DNA from: Methylobacterium sp. | GTDB lineage: Bacteria; Pseudomonadota; Alphaproteobacteria; Rhizobiales; Beijerinckiaceae | Direction of reading: 5' to 3' | NCBI GenBank assembly: GCA_021154065.1 | Contig: JAJKJG010000131.1 | Location: 1-5,458 of the forward strand | Length of the DNA stretch: 5,458 nt | Part shown: piece by piece, positions 1-5,458 of the stretch | Position numbering within the stretch: the stretch's first letter is position 1 | Layout of the letters: the number at the start of each line of letters is the position of its first letter | The notes under the pieces: generated by a model | Database searches by the model: none | Told to the model about the DNA's origin: nothing | Seen by the model: the letters and a program-made list of their open reading frames with translations, nothing else | Made by a program: the position numbers and the translations under genes

Positions 1-146
1 GCTCCGCCTCAGCTCAGAGGGGCATGTTGGACGAACGGGAAAGGTGGTTCCTGTTCACGGCGGCCCAGGGGCGGAAACGCCACGGCGCAGATCTTCCGGC
101 TCAAGGCGCGGGCGCGTTGGAAGCAGCCGTCGGCCGCGGTATACGC
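1..146. other. Left-edge region with no supported gene
   Basis: This stretch lies downstream of the permease stop codon. Reading frames on both strands are open for short distances, as expected in GC-rich DNA, but none has a recognisable protein motif, a convincing ribosome binding site or a family-like sequence. If an outer-membrane factor belongs to this operon, its start would have to lie beyond the left edge, because no minus-strand start with a signal-peptide-like sequence is visible here. Confidence 0.5.
119..137 (-). terminator. Possible weak hairpin after the RND permease
   Basis: On the minus strand, about 10 bases after the permease stop, positions 137-123 can fold into a 6-bp stem (one G-T wobble) with a 3-base loop. 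Only a short TTCC follows, so this is a poor Rho-independent terminator. It may instead be a chance structure in GC-rich DNA, with transcription continuing leftward into another gene of the operon. Confidence 0.2.
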
Positions 147-3100
147 TCACTCCGCCGCGGCTGCGTGCGGCGAGGCGGCCTGCACAGGCCCGGGTGGAGT
201 CTTCCTCCGCCGAAGCCGGAGCACGAGGGACCGGATCGCGACGTAGAACACGGGTGTCAGGAATAGGCCGAAGAAGGTCACCCCAATCATACCGGCAAAC
301 ACCGCTGTGCCGAGCGCCTGCCGCATTTCAGCGCCCGGCCCCGTCGCGATCACAAGCGGCACCACCCCGAGAATGAAAGCAAAAGCCGTCATCAGGATGG
401 GGCGCAGCCGCAGGCGGCAAGCTTCGACCACGGCCTCGACCGGGTCTTTGCCGGCCTCCTCGGCCTGTTTGGCGAACTCCACAATGAGGATGGCGTTCTT
501 GGCTGCAAGCCCGATCAGGACGACGAGCCCGATCTGGGTCAGGATGTTGTTGTCCTGGCCGCGCAGCAGCACGCCGATCAGCGCGGACAGCACGCTCAAG
601 GGCACGATCAGGATGATGGCGAGCGGCAGCGCCCAGCTCTCGTAGAGCGCCGCCAGCACCAGGAACACGAACAGCACCGAGAGCGCGAAGATGTAGATGG
701 CCGTGTTGCCGGTCGCCCGCTCCTGATAGGCCAACTCGGTCCACTCGAAGCTGAAGTCCTGCGGCAGCGCCTGGGCGAGCCGCTCCATGGTGGAGAGCGC
801 CGTGCCCGAGGAGACTCCGCGCGCCGCGTCGCCCTGGATCGGGACGGACGGATACATGTTGTAGCGCTGCACGAGGTCCGGCCCGGCCGTGTCAGTGATC
901 TTGACCAGCGTCCCCAGCGGAACCAGCGCCCCCGAGGCGCTGCGCACCTTCAGGCGCAGGATGTCCTGGCGGTCGTCGCGGAAGTTCGAGGCCGCCTGCG
1001 CCCGCACTTGGTAGATGCGCCCGAACACGTTGAAGTCGTTGACGTAGGCGCCGCCGAGATTCACCTGCAGCGTGTTGAACACGTTGGCGAGCGGCACGTT
1101 CAGCATGCGCGCGATGGTGCGGTCGATCTCGAGATAGATCTGCGGCGTGTTGGCGCCGAACGCGGTGAACACCCGCGAGAGGTTCGGATCGCGGTTCGCC
1201 TGCGCGATCACCTCGTTGCTGGCGGCGAGCAGCGGGCGCAGGCCAAGCCCGGAGCGGTCCTCGATCTGTATCCTGAAACCGCCCGCATTGCCGAGACCCC
1301 GCACGGGCGGCGGCGGGATGGCGACGATGAACGCCTCCTGGATCACCTGCATCCGGCGTACAATGTCCCCGGCGATCGCGCCGGACACGAGGCCTTGCTT
1401 CGCGCGCTCCTCGAAGGGTTTCAACGGCGCGAACAGGACCGCCGCGTTGGTGGCGTTGGTGAAGGTCGAGCCTGACACGCCGCCGATCGCCACCACGTTC
1501 GCGACGCCCGGCGTGTCGAGCAGGATCGCGGTCGCCCGGCGCACCACGTCGTCGGTGCGGGTCAGCGAGGCCCCGTCGGGAAGCTGCACCACCGTGATGA
1601 GGTAGCCGAGGTCCTGCGCCGGGATGAAGCCGGTCGGCACCCGCTGCGCGATCCAGACCGTTCCGCCGCCGAGTCCGAGATAGACGAGGAGCATGCCGAA
1701 CAGCGGGATCCTGCGCGCCACGAGGGCGTGCACGACGCGGGAATAGCCGTGCGACGTCGCATCGAAGGCCCGGTTGAAGCCGCGGGCGAGCCAGTTTCCG
1801 AATCGCGCGAGAACGAACCGCGGCGGGTGGGCGTCGTGCGGCTTGAGCAGCAGCGCGCAAAGCGCCGGCGATAGGGTGAGCGAGTTGAAGGCCGAGATGA
1901 TCGTCGAGGCCGCGATGGTGAGCGCGAACTGCCGGTAGAACTGCCCCGTGATGCCGGGGATGAATGCGGTCGGGATGAACACCGCCGACAGGACCAGCGC
2001 GATCGCCACCACGGCGTTGCCAACCTCGTCCATGGTGGTGTGCGCGGCCTCCCGCGGCGATTGCCCGAGCCCGATGTTGCGCTCCACGTTCTCGACCACC
2101 ACGATGGCGTCGTCGACCACGATGCCGATGGCGAGCACGAGGCCGAACAGGGTCAGGTTGTTGATCGAGAAACCGAAGGCGGTCATCACCGCGAAAGTGC
2201 CGATCAGCGAGACCGGGATGGCGACGATCGGGATCAGGGCCGTGCGCCAGGATTGCAGGAAGACGAGGACGACGATGACGACGAGGACTAACGCCTCGAA
2301 CAGCGTCTTGTAGACCTCGTGCACGGACTGGGCGATGAACTCGGTCGGGTTGTAGACGATCGTGTAATCGACGCCTTTCGGGAAATCCCGCTTGATCTCG
2401 TTCATCTTCCCGACCACCTCCTCGGCGGCCTGAAGGGCGTTCGTGCCGGGGCGCTGGAAGATGCCGAGGGCGACGGCAGGCTTGCCGTTGAGGTACGAGT
2501 TCGTGACGTAATCGCGCGCGCCAAGCTCGACGGTGGCCACGTCCTCCAGGCGCACCAGGCGTCCTTCAGCGGATTTGACGATCACCTGGCGGAACTGCCG
2601 CACATCGCTGAACCGCCCTTGTGTCTGCACGATGAGCTGGAACGCCTGGTTCGCCGGCGCGGGCGGCGCCCCGAGCGCACCGCCCGCGATCTGGACGTTC
2701 TGCTCCTGCAAGGCTGCGACGACGTCGCCGGTCGAGAGCTGATAGGCGGCGAGCTTGTTGGGGTCGAGCCAGATGCGCAGCGAATATTCGCGCACGCCGA
2801 ATACGGTGATGTCGCCGACGCCGCTGAGGCGCAGCAACTGATCCCGCACGCGCAGCAGCGCATAGTTGGAGATGTAGAGCTGGTCGTAGCTCTCGTCGGG
2901 CGAGAGCATGTGCACGACCATCATCAGGTCGGGCGAGCTTTTCCGCGTCGTGACGCCGAGGTTGCGCACCTCGACGGGCAGCCGCGGCTGCGCCACGGAC
3001 ACCCGGTTCTGGACCAGGACGTTGGCGGTGTCGAGATTGGTGCCGAGCTTGAAGGTGATGGTGAGCGACATGTTGCCGTCGCTCGTGGAGTACGAGGACA

Positions 3101-3338
3101 TGTAGAGCATGTTCTCGACCCCGTTGATCTCCTGCTCGATCGGCGTCGCCACCGTTTCGGCGACGGTCTCGGCGTTGGCGCCCGGATAGGAGGCGCGCAC
3201 CACGATCGTCGGCGGCGCGATCTCGGGATATTGCGCCACCGGCAGGGTCGCGTAGGCGATGTAGCCGACGAGCACGACGACAATCGACAGGACCGAGGCG
3301 AAGATCGGCCGGTCGACGAAGAAATGCGTGAAGTTCAT
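147..3338 (-). CDS. RND multidrug efflux permease, HAE1 family, MexF-like
   Basis: Inner-membrane drug:proton antiporter, the pump subunit of a tripartite efflux system spanning both membranes. The 1063-residue product has the usual length of AcrB/MexF homologues. It opens with the family start (MNF..FF..RPIFA, first membrane helix about residues 10-30) and follows MexF closely in the first porter domain, for example the GVENMLYMSS segment near residue 73. The proton relay is complete: Asp409 and Asp410 in TM4 (GIVVDDAIVVVENVER), Lys947 in TM10 (GLAAKNAILIVEFA), and Arg977 and Thr984 in TM11 (RLRPILMT), matching AcrB D407, D408, K940, R971 and T978. The second membrane half starts near residue 540 and the second periplasmic loop spans about 565-875. 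The start overlaps the adaptor stop by 4 bases, with AAGGG at 3345-3341 just upstream, so translation is probably coupled. MexF/BpeF/OqxB relatives export chloramphenicol, quinolones and trimethoprim, but substrates cannot be read from this sequence. It appears intact. Confidence 0.97.
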   Translation of the reverse strand: MNFTHFFVDRPIFASVLSIVVVLVGYIAYATLPVAQYPEIAPPTIVVRASYPGANAETVAETVATPIEQEINGVENMLYMSSYSTSDGNMSLTITFKLGTNLDTANVLVQNRVSVAQPRLPVEVRNLGVTTRKSSPDLMMVVHMLSPDESYDQLYISNYALLRVRDQLLRLSGVGDITVFGVREYSLRIWLDPNKLAAYQLSTGDVVAALQEQNVQIAGGALGAPPAPANQAFQLIVQTQGRFSDVRQFRQVIVKSAEGRLVRLEDVATVELGARDYVTNSYLNGKPAVALGIFQRPGTNALQAAEEVVGKMNEIKRDFPKGVDYTIVYNPTEFIAQSVHEVYKTLFEALVLVVIVVLVFLQSWRTALIPIVAIPVSLIGTFAVMTAFGFSINNLTLFGLVLAIGIVVDDAIVVVENVERNIGLGQSPREAAHTTMDEVGNAVVAIALVLSAVFIPTAFIPGITGQFYRQFALTIAASTIISAFNSLTLSPALCALLLKPHDAHPPRFVLARFGNWLARGFNRAFDATSHGYSRVVHALVARRIPLFGMLLVYLGLGGGTVWIAQRVPTGFIPAQDLGYLITVVQLPDGASLTRTDDVVRRATAILLDTPGVANVVAIGGVSGSTFTNATNAAVLFAPLKPFEERAKQGLVSGAIAGDIVRRMQVIQEAFIVAIPPPPVRGLGNAGGFRIQIEDRSGLGLRPLLAASNEVIAQANRDPNLSRVFTAFGANTPQIYLEIDRTIARMLNVPLANVFNTLQVNLGGAYVNDFNVFGRIYQVRAQAASNFRDDRQDILRLKVRSASGALVPLGTLVKITDTAGPDLVQRYNMYPSVPIQGDAARGVSSGTALSTMERLAQALPQDFSFEWTELAYQERATGNTAIYIFALSVLFVFLVLAALYESWALPLAIILIVPLSVLSALIGVLLRGQDNNILTQIGLVVLIGLAAKNAILIVEFAKQAEEAGKDPVEAVVEACRLRLRPILMTAFAFILGVVPLVIATGPGAEMRQALGTAVFAGMIGVTFFGLFLTPVFYVAIRSLVLRLRRRKTPPGPVQAASPHAAAAE

Positions 3339-3345
3339 TGCCCTT
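3335..3345 (-). promoter_or_regulatory. ATGA overlap and internal ribosome binding site joining adaptor and permease
   Basis: The adaptor stop codon (TGA, 3337-3335) and the permease start codon (ATG, 3338-3336) share bases in the four-base sequence ATGA. An AAGGG run at 3345-3341, inside the end of the adaptor gene, lies two bases before the permease ATG and is the only Shine-Dalgarno-like sequence near it. This arrangement usually means termination-reinitiation coupling, which would keep adaptor and permease production in step. Confidence 0.7.
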
Positions 3346-4543
3346 GCGCCCGCTGCGCCTGCGACGCGTCGGCTTCGCGCGTCGGCGGCAGCTCCTTCAT
3401 CTGCGGCGAGACCTTGGCGCCGGGGCGGACGCGCTGCAGGCCCGCGACGACGATCGTCTCGTCGCCGTTCAGCCCCTCGCGGATCAGGCGGTAGCCGTCG
3501 ATGCGCGGCCCCGTCCGCACCACGCGCGAGGAGACCGTGCCGTCGTCGGCGACGACCCAGACGATGCGCCGGTCCTGGTCGGTCGCCACGGCTTCGTCGG
3601 GAATGAGGACGCCGCGAAACGGCGCGGAACCGGGAATGCGGATCGTGCCGAACAGGCCGGGCGTGAGGAAGAAGTCGGGGTTCGGCGCCACGGCGCGGCC
3701 CCGGATCGTGCCGGTCGCCTGGTCGATGCGGTTGTCGACGAAATCGAGGCGCCCCTTGCGGGTCGGCTCTTTTTCGTCAGCGACGCCGACAAGAACCTCG
3801 TAGCCGCCTTGCCGGCCCGACGGCCGGCCGCCGGTTTGGGAGGCGCGCGTGTAGGCCAGATAGGATCGCTCGTCCACGTCGAAGTAGAAATAGATCGGAT
3901 CGAGCGAGACGATCGTGGTCAGAAGCGTCGAATCGGCGGCGACGAGATTGCCCGCCGAGATCAGGTTGCGGCCGGTGCGTCCGCCGATGGGGGCGCGGAT
4001 TTCGGTGAAGCCGAGGTTCAGGCGCGCGGTCCGGATCGCGGCTTGAGCGCCCTGGAGATCGGCCCGCGCCGTCTCGAACGCCTGCCGGCGCTGCTCCAGC
4101 ACCTGTTCGGTGATGTTGCCCGTGCGGCCGAGCGCCTGCGCCCGTTCGAGGTCGCTCTGGGTGTAGGCCACGCGCGCCTGCGCCGCGACGGCGGACGCCT
4201 CGGCCTGATCCACGGCGGCCTGGTAGGGCCGCTTGTCGATCACGTAGAGCAGATCGCCCTTCTTGACGATCGCGCCATCCTTGAACGCCACCTGGTCGAG
4301 ATAGCCCGACACCCGCGACCGCACCTCGACCGTCTCGACAGCCTCGAACCGGCCCGTGTAGTCGTCCTGTTCCACGACATTCTTCACAATCGGCTTGGCG
4401 ACGGTCACGGTCGGTGGCTGGCCCTGGCCCGGCGCCTGGGCGAAGGCGGCTCCCGTTTGGGACAGCGCCAGAGCAACTGCGAACCCAAGTGCTAGAACGG
4501 ACTGCGCCATCACGTATCGTCTTTCCCGGGCAAGGCCGTGCAT
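3335..4543 (-). CDS. RND periplasmic adaptor (membrane fusion protein, HlyD/AcrA/MexE family)
   Basis: Periplasmic adaptor linking the RND permease to an outer-membrane channel. The 402 residues have the family's normal length and domain order. A signal peptide (hydrophobic core about 13-30, likely cleavage after AFA at 33-35) is followed by the first lipoyl half (SGYLDQVAFKDGAIVKKGDLLYVID, about 79-103), an alpha hairpin (about 105-176), the second lipoyl half (LGFTEIRAPIGGRTGR, about 177-192), a beta-barrel and a membrane-proximal domain (about 210-380). The hairpin tip shows Arg134-x3-Leu138-x6-Thr145, the channel-docking motif with Thr in place of the usual Ser. There is no lipobox and no cysteine anywhere, so unlike AcrA or MexA the protein is not lipid-anchored. 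Start choice: ATG at 4543 gives a positively charged n-region (RERR) and has GGGTGG 3 bases upstream; an internal ATG at 4510 (MAQSVLALGF) has GGGAAAG 10 bases upstream but leaves no positive charge before the hydrophobic core. Either is possible. The gene is first in the operon and overlaps the permease start. Confidence 0.95.
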   Translation of the reverse strand: MHGLARERRYVMAQSVLALGFAVALALSQTGAAFAQAPGQGQPPTVTVAKPIVKNVVEQDDYTGRFEAVETVEVRSRVSGYLDQVAFKDGAIVKKGDLLYVIDKRPYQAAVDQAEASAVAAQARVAYTQSDLERAQALGRTGNITEQVLEQRRQAFETARADLQGAQAAIRTARLNLGFTEIRAPIGGRTGRNLISAGNLVAADSTLLTTIVSLDPIYFYFDVDERSYLAYTRASQTGGRPSGRQGGYEVLVGVADEKEPTRKGRLDFVDNRIDQATGTIRGRAVAPNPDFFLTPGLFGTIRIPGSAPFRGVLIPDEAVATDQDRRIVWVVADDGTVSSRVVRTGPRIDGYRLIREGLNGDETIVVAGLQRVRPGAKVSPQMKELPPTREADASQAQRAQGQ

Positions 4544-4594
4544 CGTCCACCCGCAACTGCAAAGCGCCGCTCGGCATGAATCCGTTCCCGACGC

Positions 4595-4783
4595 TTAAGT
4601 CAGTTTCTGGCGACGCGACAATCTTTCCCGGAGATCGCCACAGAATATCGTCGGATAGCAAGAGCCGAAGGGTCGGCGCACAAGCGCACTCCGACGGCGG
4701 AACCATCCACGGTGTCGGACCCGTGCGCAGCCGATCAATTGAAGCCCGATGGGCATGCCTCGCCGCTCAAGGTCCGTTTTCAA
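4595..4783 (-). pseudogene. Possible remnant of an amidase-signature enzyme (C-terminal fragment)
   Basis: This 62-codon minus-strand frame contains RRGMPIGLQLIG (4777-4742), which closely matches the near-C-terminal consensus G-[LM]-P-[IV]-G-[LMV]-Q-[LI]-[IV]-G of amidase-signature family enzymes (GatA, aryl-acylamidases). In intact amidases about 20-30 residues follow, and a conserved NxxGxPAxSxPxG stretch precedes by about 10-15 residues. Upstream, this frame gives only Cys/Arg-rich nonsense, and downstream it turns into Arg-rich sequence, as expected after frameshifts. The catalytic Lys-Ser-Ser core is not present anywhere in the window. I infer a decayed fragment. The alternative is a chance 10-residue match in a non-coding frame, which I cannot rule out by eye. 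Confidence 0.3.
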
Positions 4784-4896
4784 GCATGAACAGAATGACG
4801 CGCGTCGGCGTCCGCAGCTGCTGTGTCGTGTAAGCGCAGTGGCTAACGCAGCCCGGCAGTTTCCTTGTGAGGGCAGGCTGTTGAACTGACACGGGC

Positions 4897-4922
4897 AACC
4901 CCAGTTGCAGGTGGCGAGTTCC
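4897..4922 (-). promoter_or_regulatory. Candidate EcfG-type stress promoter, leftward
   Basis: On the minus strand GGAAC (4922-4918) is followed by a 17-base spacer and GGTT (4900-4897). The alphaproteobacterial general-stress sigma factor EcfG (RpoE2/SigT) recognises GGAAC-N16/17-CGTT, with the final TT the best kept part of the -10 element. The site would fire toward the efflux operon, giving a leader of about 340-350 bases before the adaptor start, or it could make a short RNA. It is one base off consensus, and no terminator is visible between it and the adaptor gene. Confidence 0.35.
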
Positions 4923-4948
4923 GGGCCTTTGATATGCCGATCGACGCG

Positions 4949-4977
4949 TGCTGACCTACGTCAGCGGGGCTTTTCTT
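4949..4977 (+). terminator. Orphan Rho-independent terminator-like hairpin, rightward
   Basis: GCTGAC (4950-4955), a CTAC loop and GTCAGC (4960-4965) form a 6-bp perfect stem, with one further T-G pair (4949/4966). GGGGC and then TTTTCTTT (4971-4978) follow, a T-rich tail in the right place for plus-strand termination. On the minus strand no T-tract follows the hairpin. No plus-strand gene precedes it. The frame 4871-4954 ends in a TGA within the stem, but it has no start codon after the preceding stop that would make it a convincing gene. It may terminate an unannotated small RNA or be left from a lost gene. Confidence 0.45.
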
Positions 4978-5006
4978 TGCCCGAAGTGGAGTTACACGCG
5001 TACATA

Positions 5007-5025
5007 GAACAACGAGATGTTGTTC
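5007..5025. repeat. Inverted repeat GAACAAC-N5-GTTGTTC
   Basis: Two perfect 7-base arms (5007-5013 and 5019-5025) are separated by GAGAT. The size and spacing fit a dimeric repressor operator, or a small RNA hairpin. It lies about 30 bases upstream of the candidate -35 element at 5055, so it could be an activator or repressor site for the rightward gene. The base GTTCCAAG at 5022-5029 can alternatively pair with CTTGGAAC at 5052-5059. Confidence 0.55.
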
Positions 5026-5047
5026 CAAGTATCGAGAAGAAACGTGA

Positions 5048-5059
5048 GTTCCTTGGAAC
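5048..5059. repeat. Palindrome GTTCC-TT-GGAAC overlapping the candidate -35
   Basis: Five-base perfect arms surround a TT spacer. The right arm is the GGAAC that serves as -35 in the candidate EcfG promoter. Because the arms mirror each other, GGAAC also reads on the minus strand here, but no matching -10 follows within 16-17 bases on that strand, so only the rightward reading is supported. Confidence 0.5.
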
Positions 5060-5080
5060 GTGCACCCCGATCACAAGGTT
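5055..5080 (+). promoter_or_regulatory. Candidate EcfG-type stress promoter for the right-hand gene
   Basis: GGAAC (5055-5059), a 17-base spacer and GGTT (5077-5080) match the EcfG consensus GGAAC-N16/17-CGTT at eight of nine positions. Transcription would begin near 5086-5088 and leave a 5' leader of about 145 bases before the ATG at 5231. No reasonable sigma-70 TTGACA/TATAAT pair was seen between 5080 and 5230. If correct, the gene belongs to the PhyR/NepR/EcfG general stress regulon. The assignment is by motif only. Confidence 0.45.
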
Positions 5081-5084
5081 GTGA
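5071..5084. repeat. Palindrome TCACAA-GG-TTGTGA over the candidate -10
   Basis: Perfect six-base arms with a GG spacer. The spacer plus the next two bases form the GGTT of the candidate -10 element, so a protein bound here would block the promoter. The left half ATCACAA (5070-5076) recurs as a direct repeat at 5101-5107, exactly 31 bp away, close to three helical turns, which would put both on the same DNA face. Confidence 0.5.
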
Positions 5085-5088
5085 GTGC

Positions 5089-5102
5089 ATGTTGCGCAGC
5101 AT
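5089..5102. repeat. Imperfect palindrome ATGTTGCGCAGCAT
   Basis: A 14-base near-perfect palindrome with one T-G mismatch, placed right after the expected transcription start of the rightward promoter. It is self-complementary without a loop, so it fits a protein-binding site better than an RNA hairpin. Confidence 0.35.
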
Positions 5103-5130
5103 CACAAACGCTCGTCACGCGCCAAAGGTG

Positions 5131-5144
5131 GGCGATTAATCGCC
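5131..5144. repeat. Perfect 14-bp palindrome GGCGATTAATCGCC
   Basis: Perfect self-complementary sequence within the presumed 5' leader of the rightward gene. In RNA it can form a 5-bp stem with a TTAA tetraloop, and in DNA it could be an operator. It has no T-tract after it, so it is not a terminator. Confidence 0.5.
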
Positions 5145-5220
5145 GGCTCGGCTGCCGCAACAGCCATCATCATCAACATGCGTTTGTAGGCGCTAGAGGC
5201 GCTTATCTGACCCATTTTCC

Positions 5221-5230
5221 GGAGCCCCCC
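5221..5230 (+). promoter_or_regulatory. Ribosome binding site GGAG of the HHE-like gene
   Basis: GGAG at 5221-5224 stands six bases (all C) before the ATG at 5231, a standard Shine-Dalgarno spacing. It decides the start: the in-frame ATG at 5240 would be 15 bases away, too far for good initiation. Confidence 0.75.
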
Positions 5231-5458
5231 ATGACCACCATGAGAAAGCGCAAGGAGACGAAGGATCTCGTGCCGGACGCGCTCAACGACAACAAAGAGA
5301 CCCGTAAGGCTCTGACCGAGCTGGAGCGCACTCCGAAGGAGAGCGAGGCGTTCGCCAGCAAGGTGGCCGAGCTGAGGAAAGCCTTCCAGCAGCATGTGCG
5401 TGATGAGCGCAAGGAGTTCCTGCCCGCCGTGCTGAAGGCGCTCGACGACGAGGAGGCC
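5231..5458 (+). CDS. Small hemerythrin HHE-like protein, partial (runs off right edge)
   Basis: The frame is open from ATG 5231 to the last base (76 codons) with no stop, so the gene is cut by the window. It starts behind a good GGAG site. The product begins MTTMRKRKETKDL, has no signal peptide or membrane segment, is very rich in Lys, Arg, Glu and Asp, and should be helical and cytoplasmic. Residues 12-34 (DLVPDALNDNKETRKALTEL...) resemble the first helix of HHE (PF01814-type) domains, in which Asp-His normally occurs; here the pair is Asp20-Asn21. Residues 44-68 resemble the second helix, with His55, Glu59 and Pro65 in the HxxxExxxxxP spacing typical of HHE proteins. HHE proteins bind di-iron and sense or carry oxygen or nitric oxide. 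With one His replaced, metal binding may be altered or lost. The family call rests on pattern only; an unrelated charged helical stress protein is the alternative. Candidate EcfG promoter upstream. Confidence 0.75.
   Translation, partial: MTTMRKRKETKDLVPDALNDNKETRKALTELERTPKESEAFASKVAELRKAFQQHVRDERKEFLPAVLKALDDEEA

Larger units (their letters stand above)
4544..5230. other. 687-bp divergent intergenic region between pump operon and right-hand gene
   Basis: No intact gene is supported here on either strand. The frames that stay open are short, lack ribosome binding sites and have no coherent protein signature except one amidase-like motif near 4742-4771. G+C falls to about 45% in 4981-5040 by hand count, well below the pump genes. 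The region holds candidate outward-facing GGAAC promoters, one orphan plus-strand terminator and a run of palindromes, described separately. A divergently transcribed TetR, LysR or MarR regulator, common beside RND pumps, is absent. Confidence 0.7.

Noticed and set aside
2260..2292. GAC/GAT-rich low-complexity run that looks like a microsatellite
   Set aside because: On the minus strand it encodes the Val/Ile-rich second transmembrane helix of the permease, so codon bias explains it.
2319..3494. Long plus-strand open frame (391 codons) opposite the permease and adaptor
   Set aside because: It is antisense to strongly recognisable RND and adaptor proteins. Its composition (Asp, Arg, Gly, His-rich) is what complementary reading of GC-rich genes gives.
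3338..4495. Long plus-strand open frame (385 codons) opposite the adaptor
   Set aside because: It is the mirror of the adaptor gene in GC-rich DNA, with no ribosome binding site or recognisable domain.
4563..4588. Minus-strand GGAAC-N17-CGCT just upstream of the adaptor gene as a third EcfG promoter
   Set aside because: The -10 would lack the conserved TT at the correct spacing, and the transcript would start only about 13 bases before the 4543 ATG. It is weaker than the two GGTT sites and compatible with chance.
4824..4900. tRNA-like stretch (GCGCAGTGGCTAACGCA resembling a D-arm)
   Set aside because: No acceptor stem, no 7-base anticodon loop with a 5-bp stem and no GTTCRA T-loop at the right distance; it cannot fold into a cloverleaf.
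4843..5028. 61-codon minus-strand frame
   Set aside because: No family resemblance and no ribosome binding site, and it overlaps the terminator hairpin and an inverted repeat. More likely non-coding.
5189..5203. Direct repeat GGCGCT-AGA-GGCGCT before the HHE-like gene
   Set aside because: Two six-base GC-rich copies are too short to distinguish from chance, and they fit no known promoter or riboswitch layout.
5102..5395. 97-codon minus-strand frame opposite the HHE-like gene
   Set aside because: It is the antisense of the plus-strand gene, which has a clear GGAG site and a family-like sequence.

Overview
The window is high-GC DNA (coding parts roughly two-thirds G+C), and its protein styles point to an alphaproteobacterium, probably a Rhizobiales/Methylobacteriaceae-type organism. 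The basis is a MexF-like RND pump with very GC-rich codon use, together with GGAAC-type stress promoter candidates of the kind used by the alphaproteobacterial sigma factor EcfG. No single feature fixes the genus.

Layout. Positions 1-146 hold no gene I can support. Positions 147-4543 are a two-gene, leftward (minus-strand) operon: first a periplasmic adaptor (membrane fusion protein, 3335-4543), then an inner-membrane HAE1/MexF-like RND drug:proton antiporter (147-3338). The two reading frames overlap by 4 bases (ATGA), which suggests translational coupling. No outer-membrane channel gene and no TetR/LysR-type regulator lies inside the window, so the channel is either beyond the left edge or shared with other pumps.

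Positions 4544-5230 (687 bp) are essentially non-coding and lower in G+C on the right side (about 45% by hand count in 4981-5040). This stretch is the least ordinary part of the window. It carries a short minus-strand fragment with the C-terminal hallmark of amidase-signature enzymes (probably gene debris), a plus-strand hairpin/T-tract terminator with no gene in front of it, two GGAAC-N17-GGTT promoter candidates pointing outwards in opposite directions, and a cluster of five small palindromes.

At 5231 a plus-strand gene begins behind a clear GGAG ribosome binding site and runs off the right edge. It encodes a highly charged helical protein whose sequence resembles the first half of a hemerythrin HHE domain. 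The His-x3-Glu-x5-Pro motif is kept, but the first helix has Asn where His is expected.

How the parts may work together: the adaptor and permease form the two inner components of a tripartite efflux pump. If the GGAAC promoters are real, the right-hand gene, and perhaps the pump through a long leader, would be under the general stress response. I did not find a convincing new multi-gene system. The pump genes are an ordinary family, and the intergenic region is where a second look is worthwhile.
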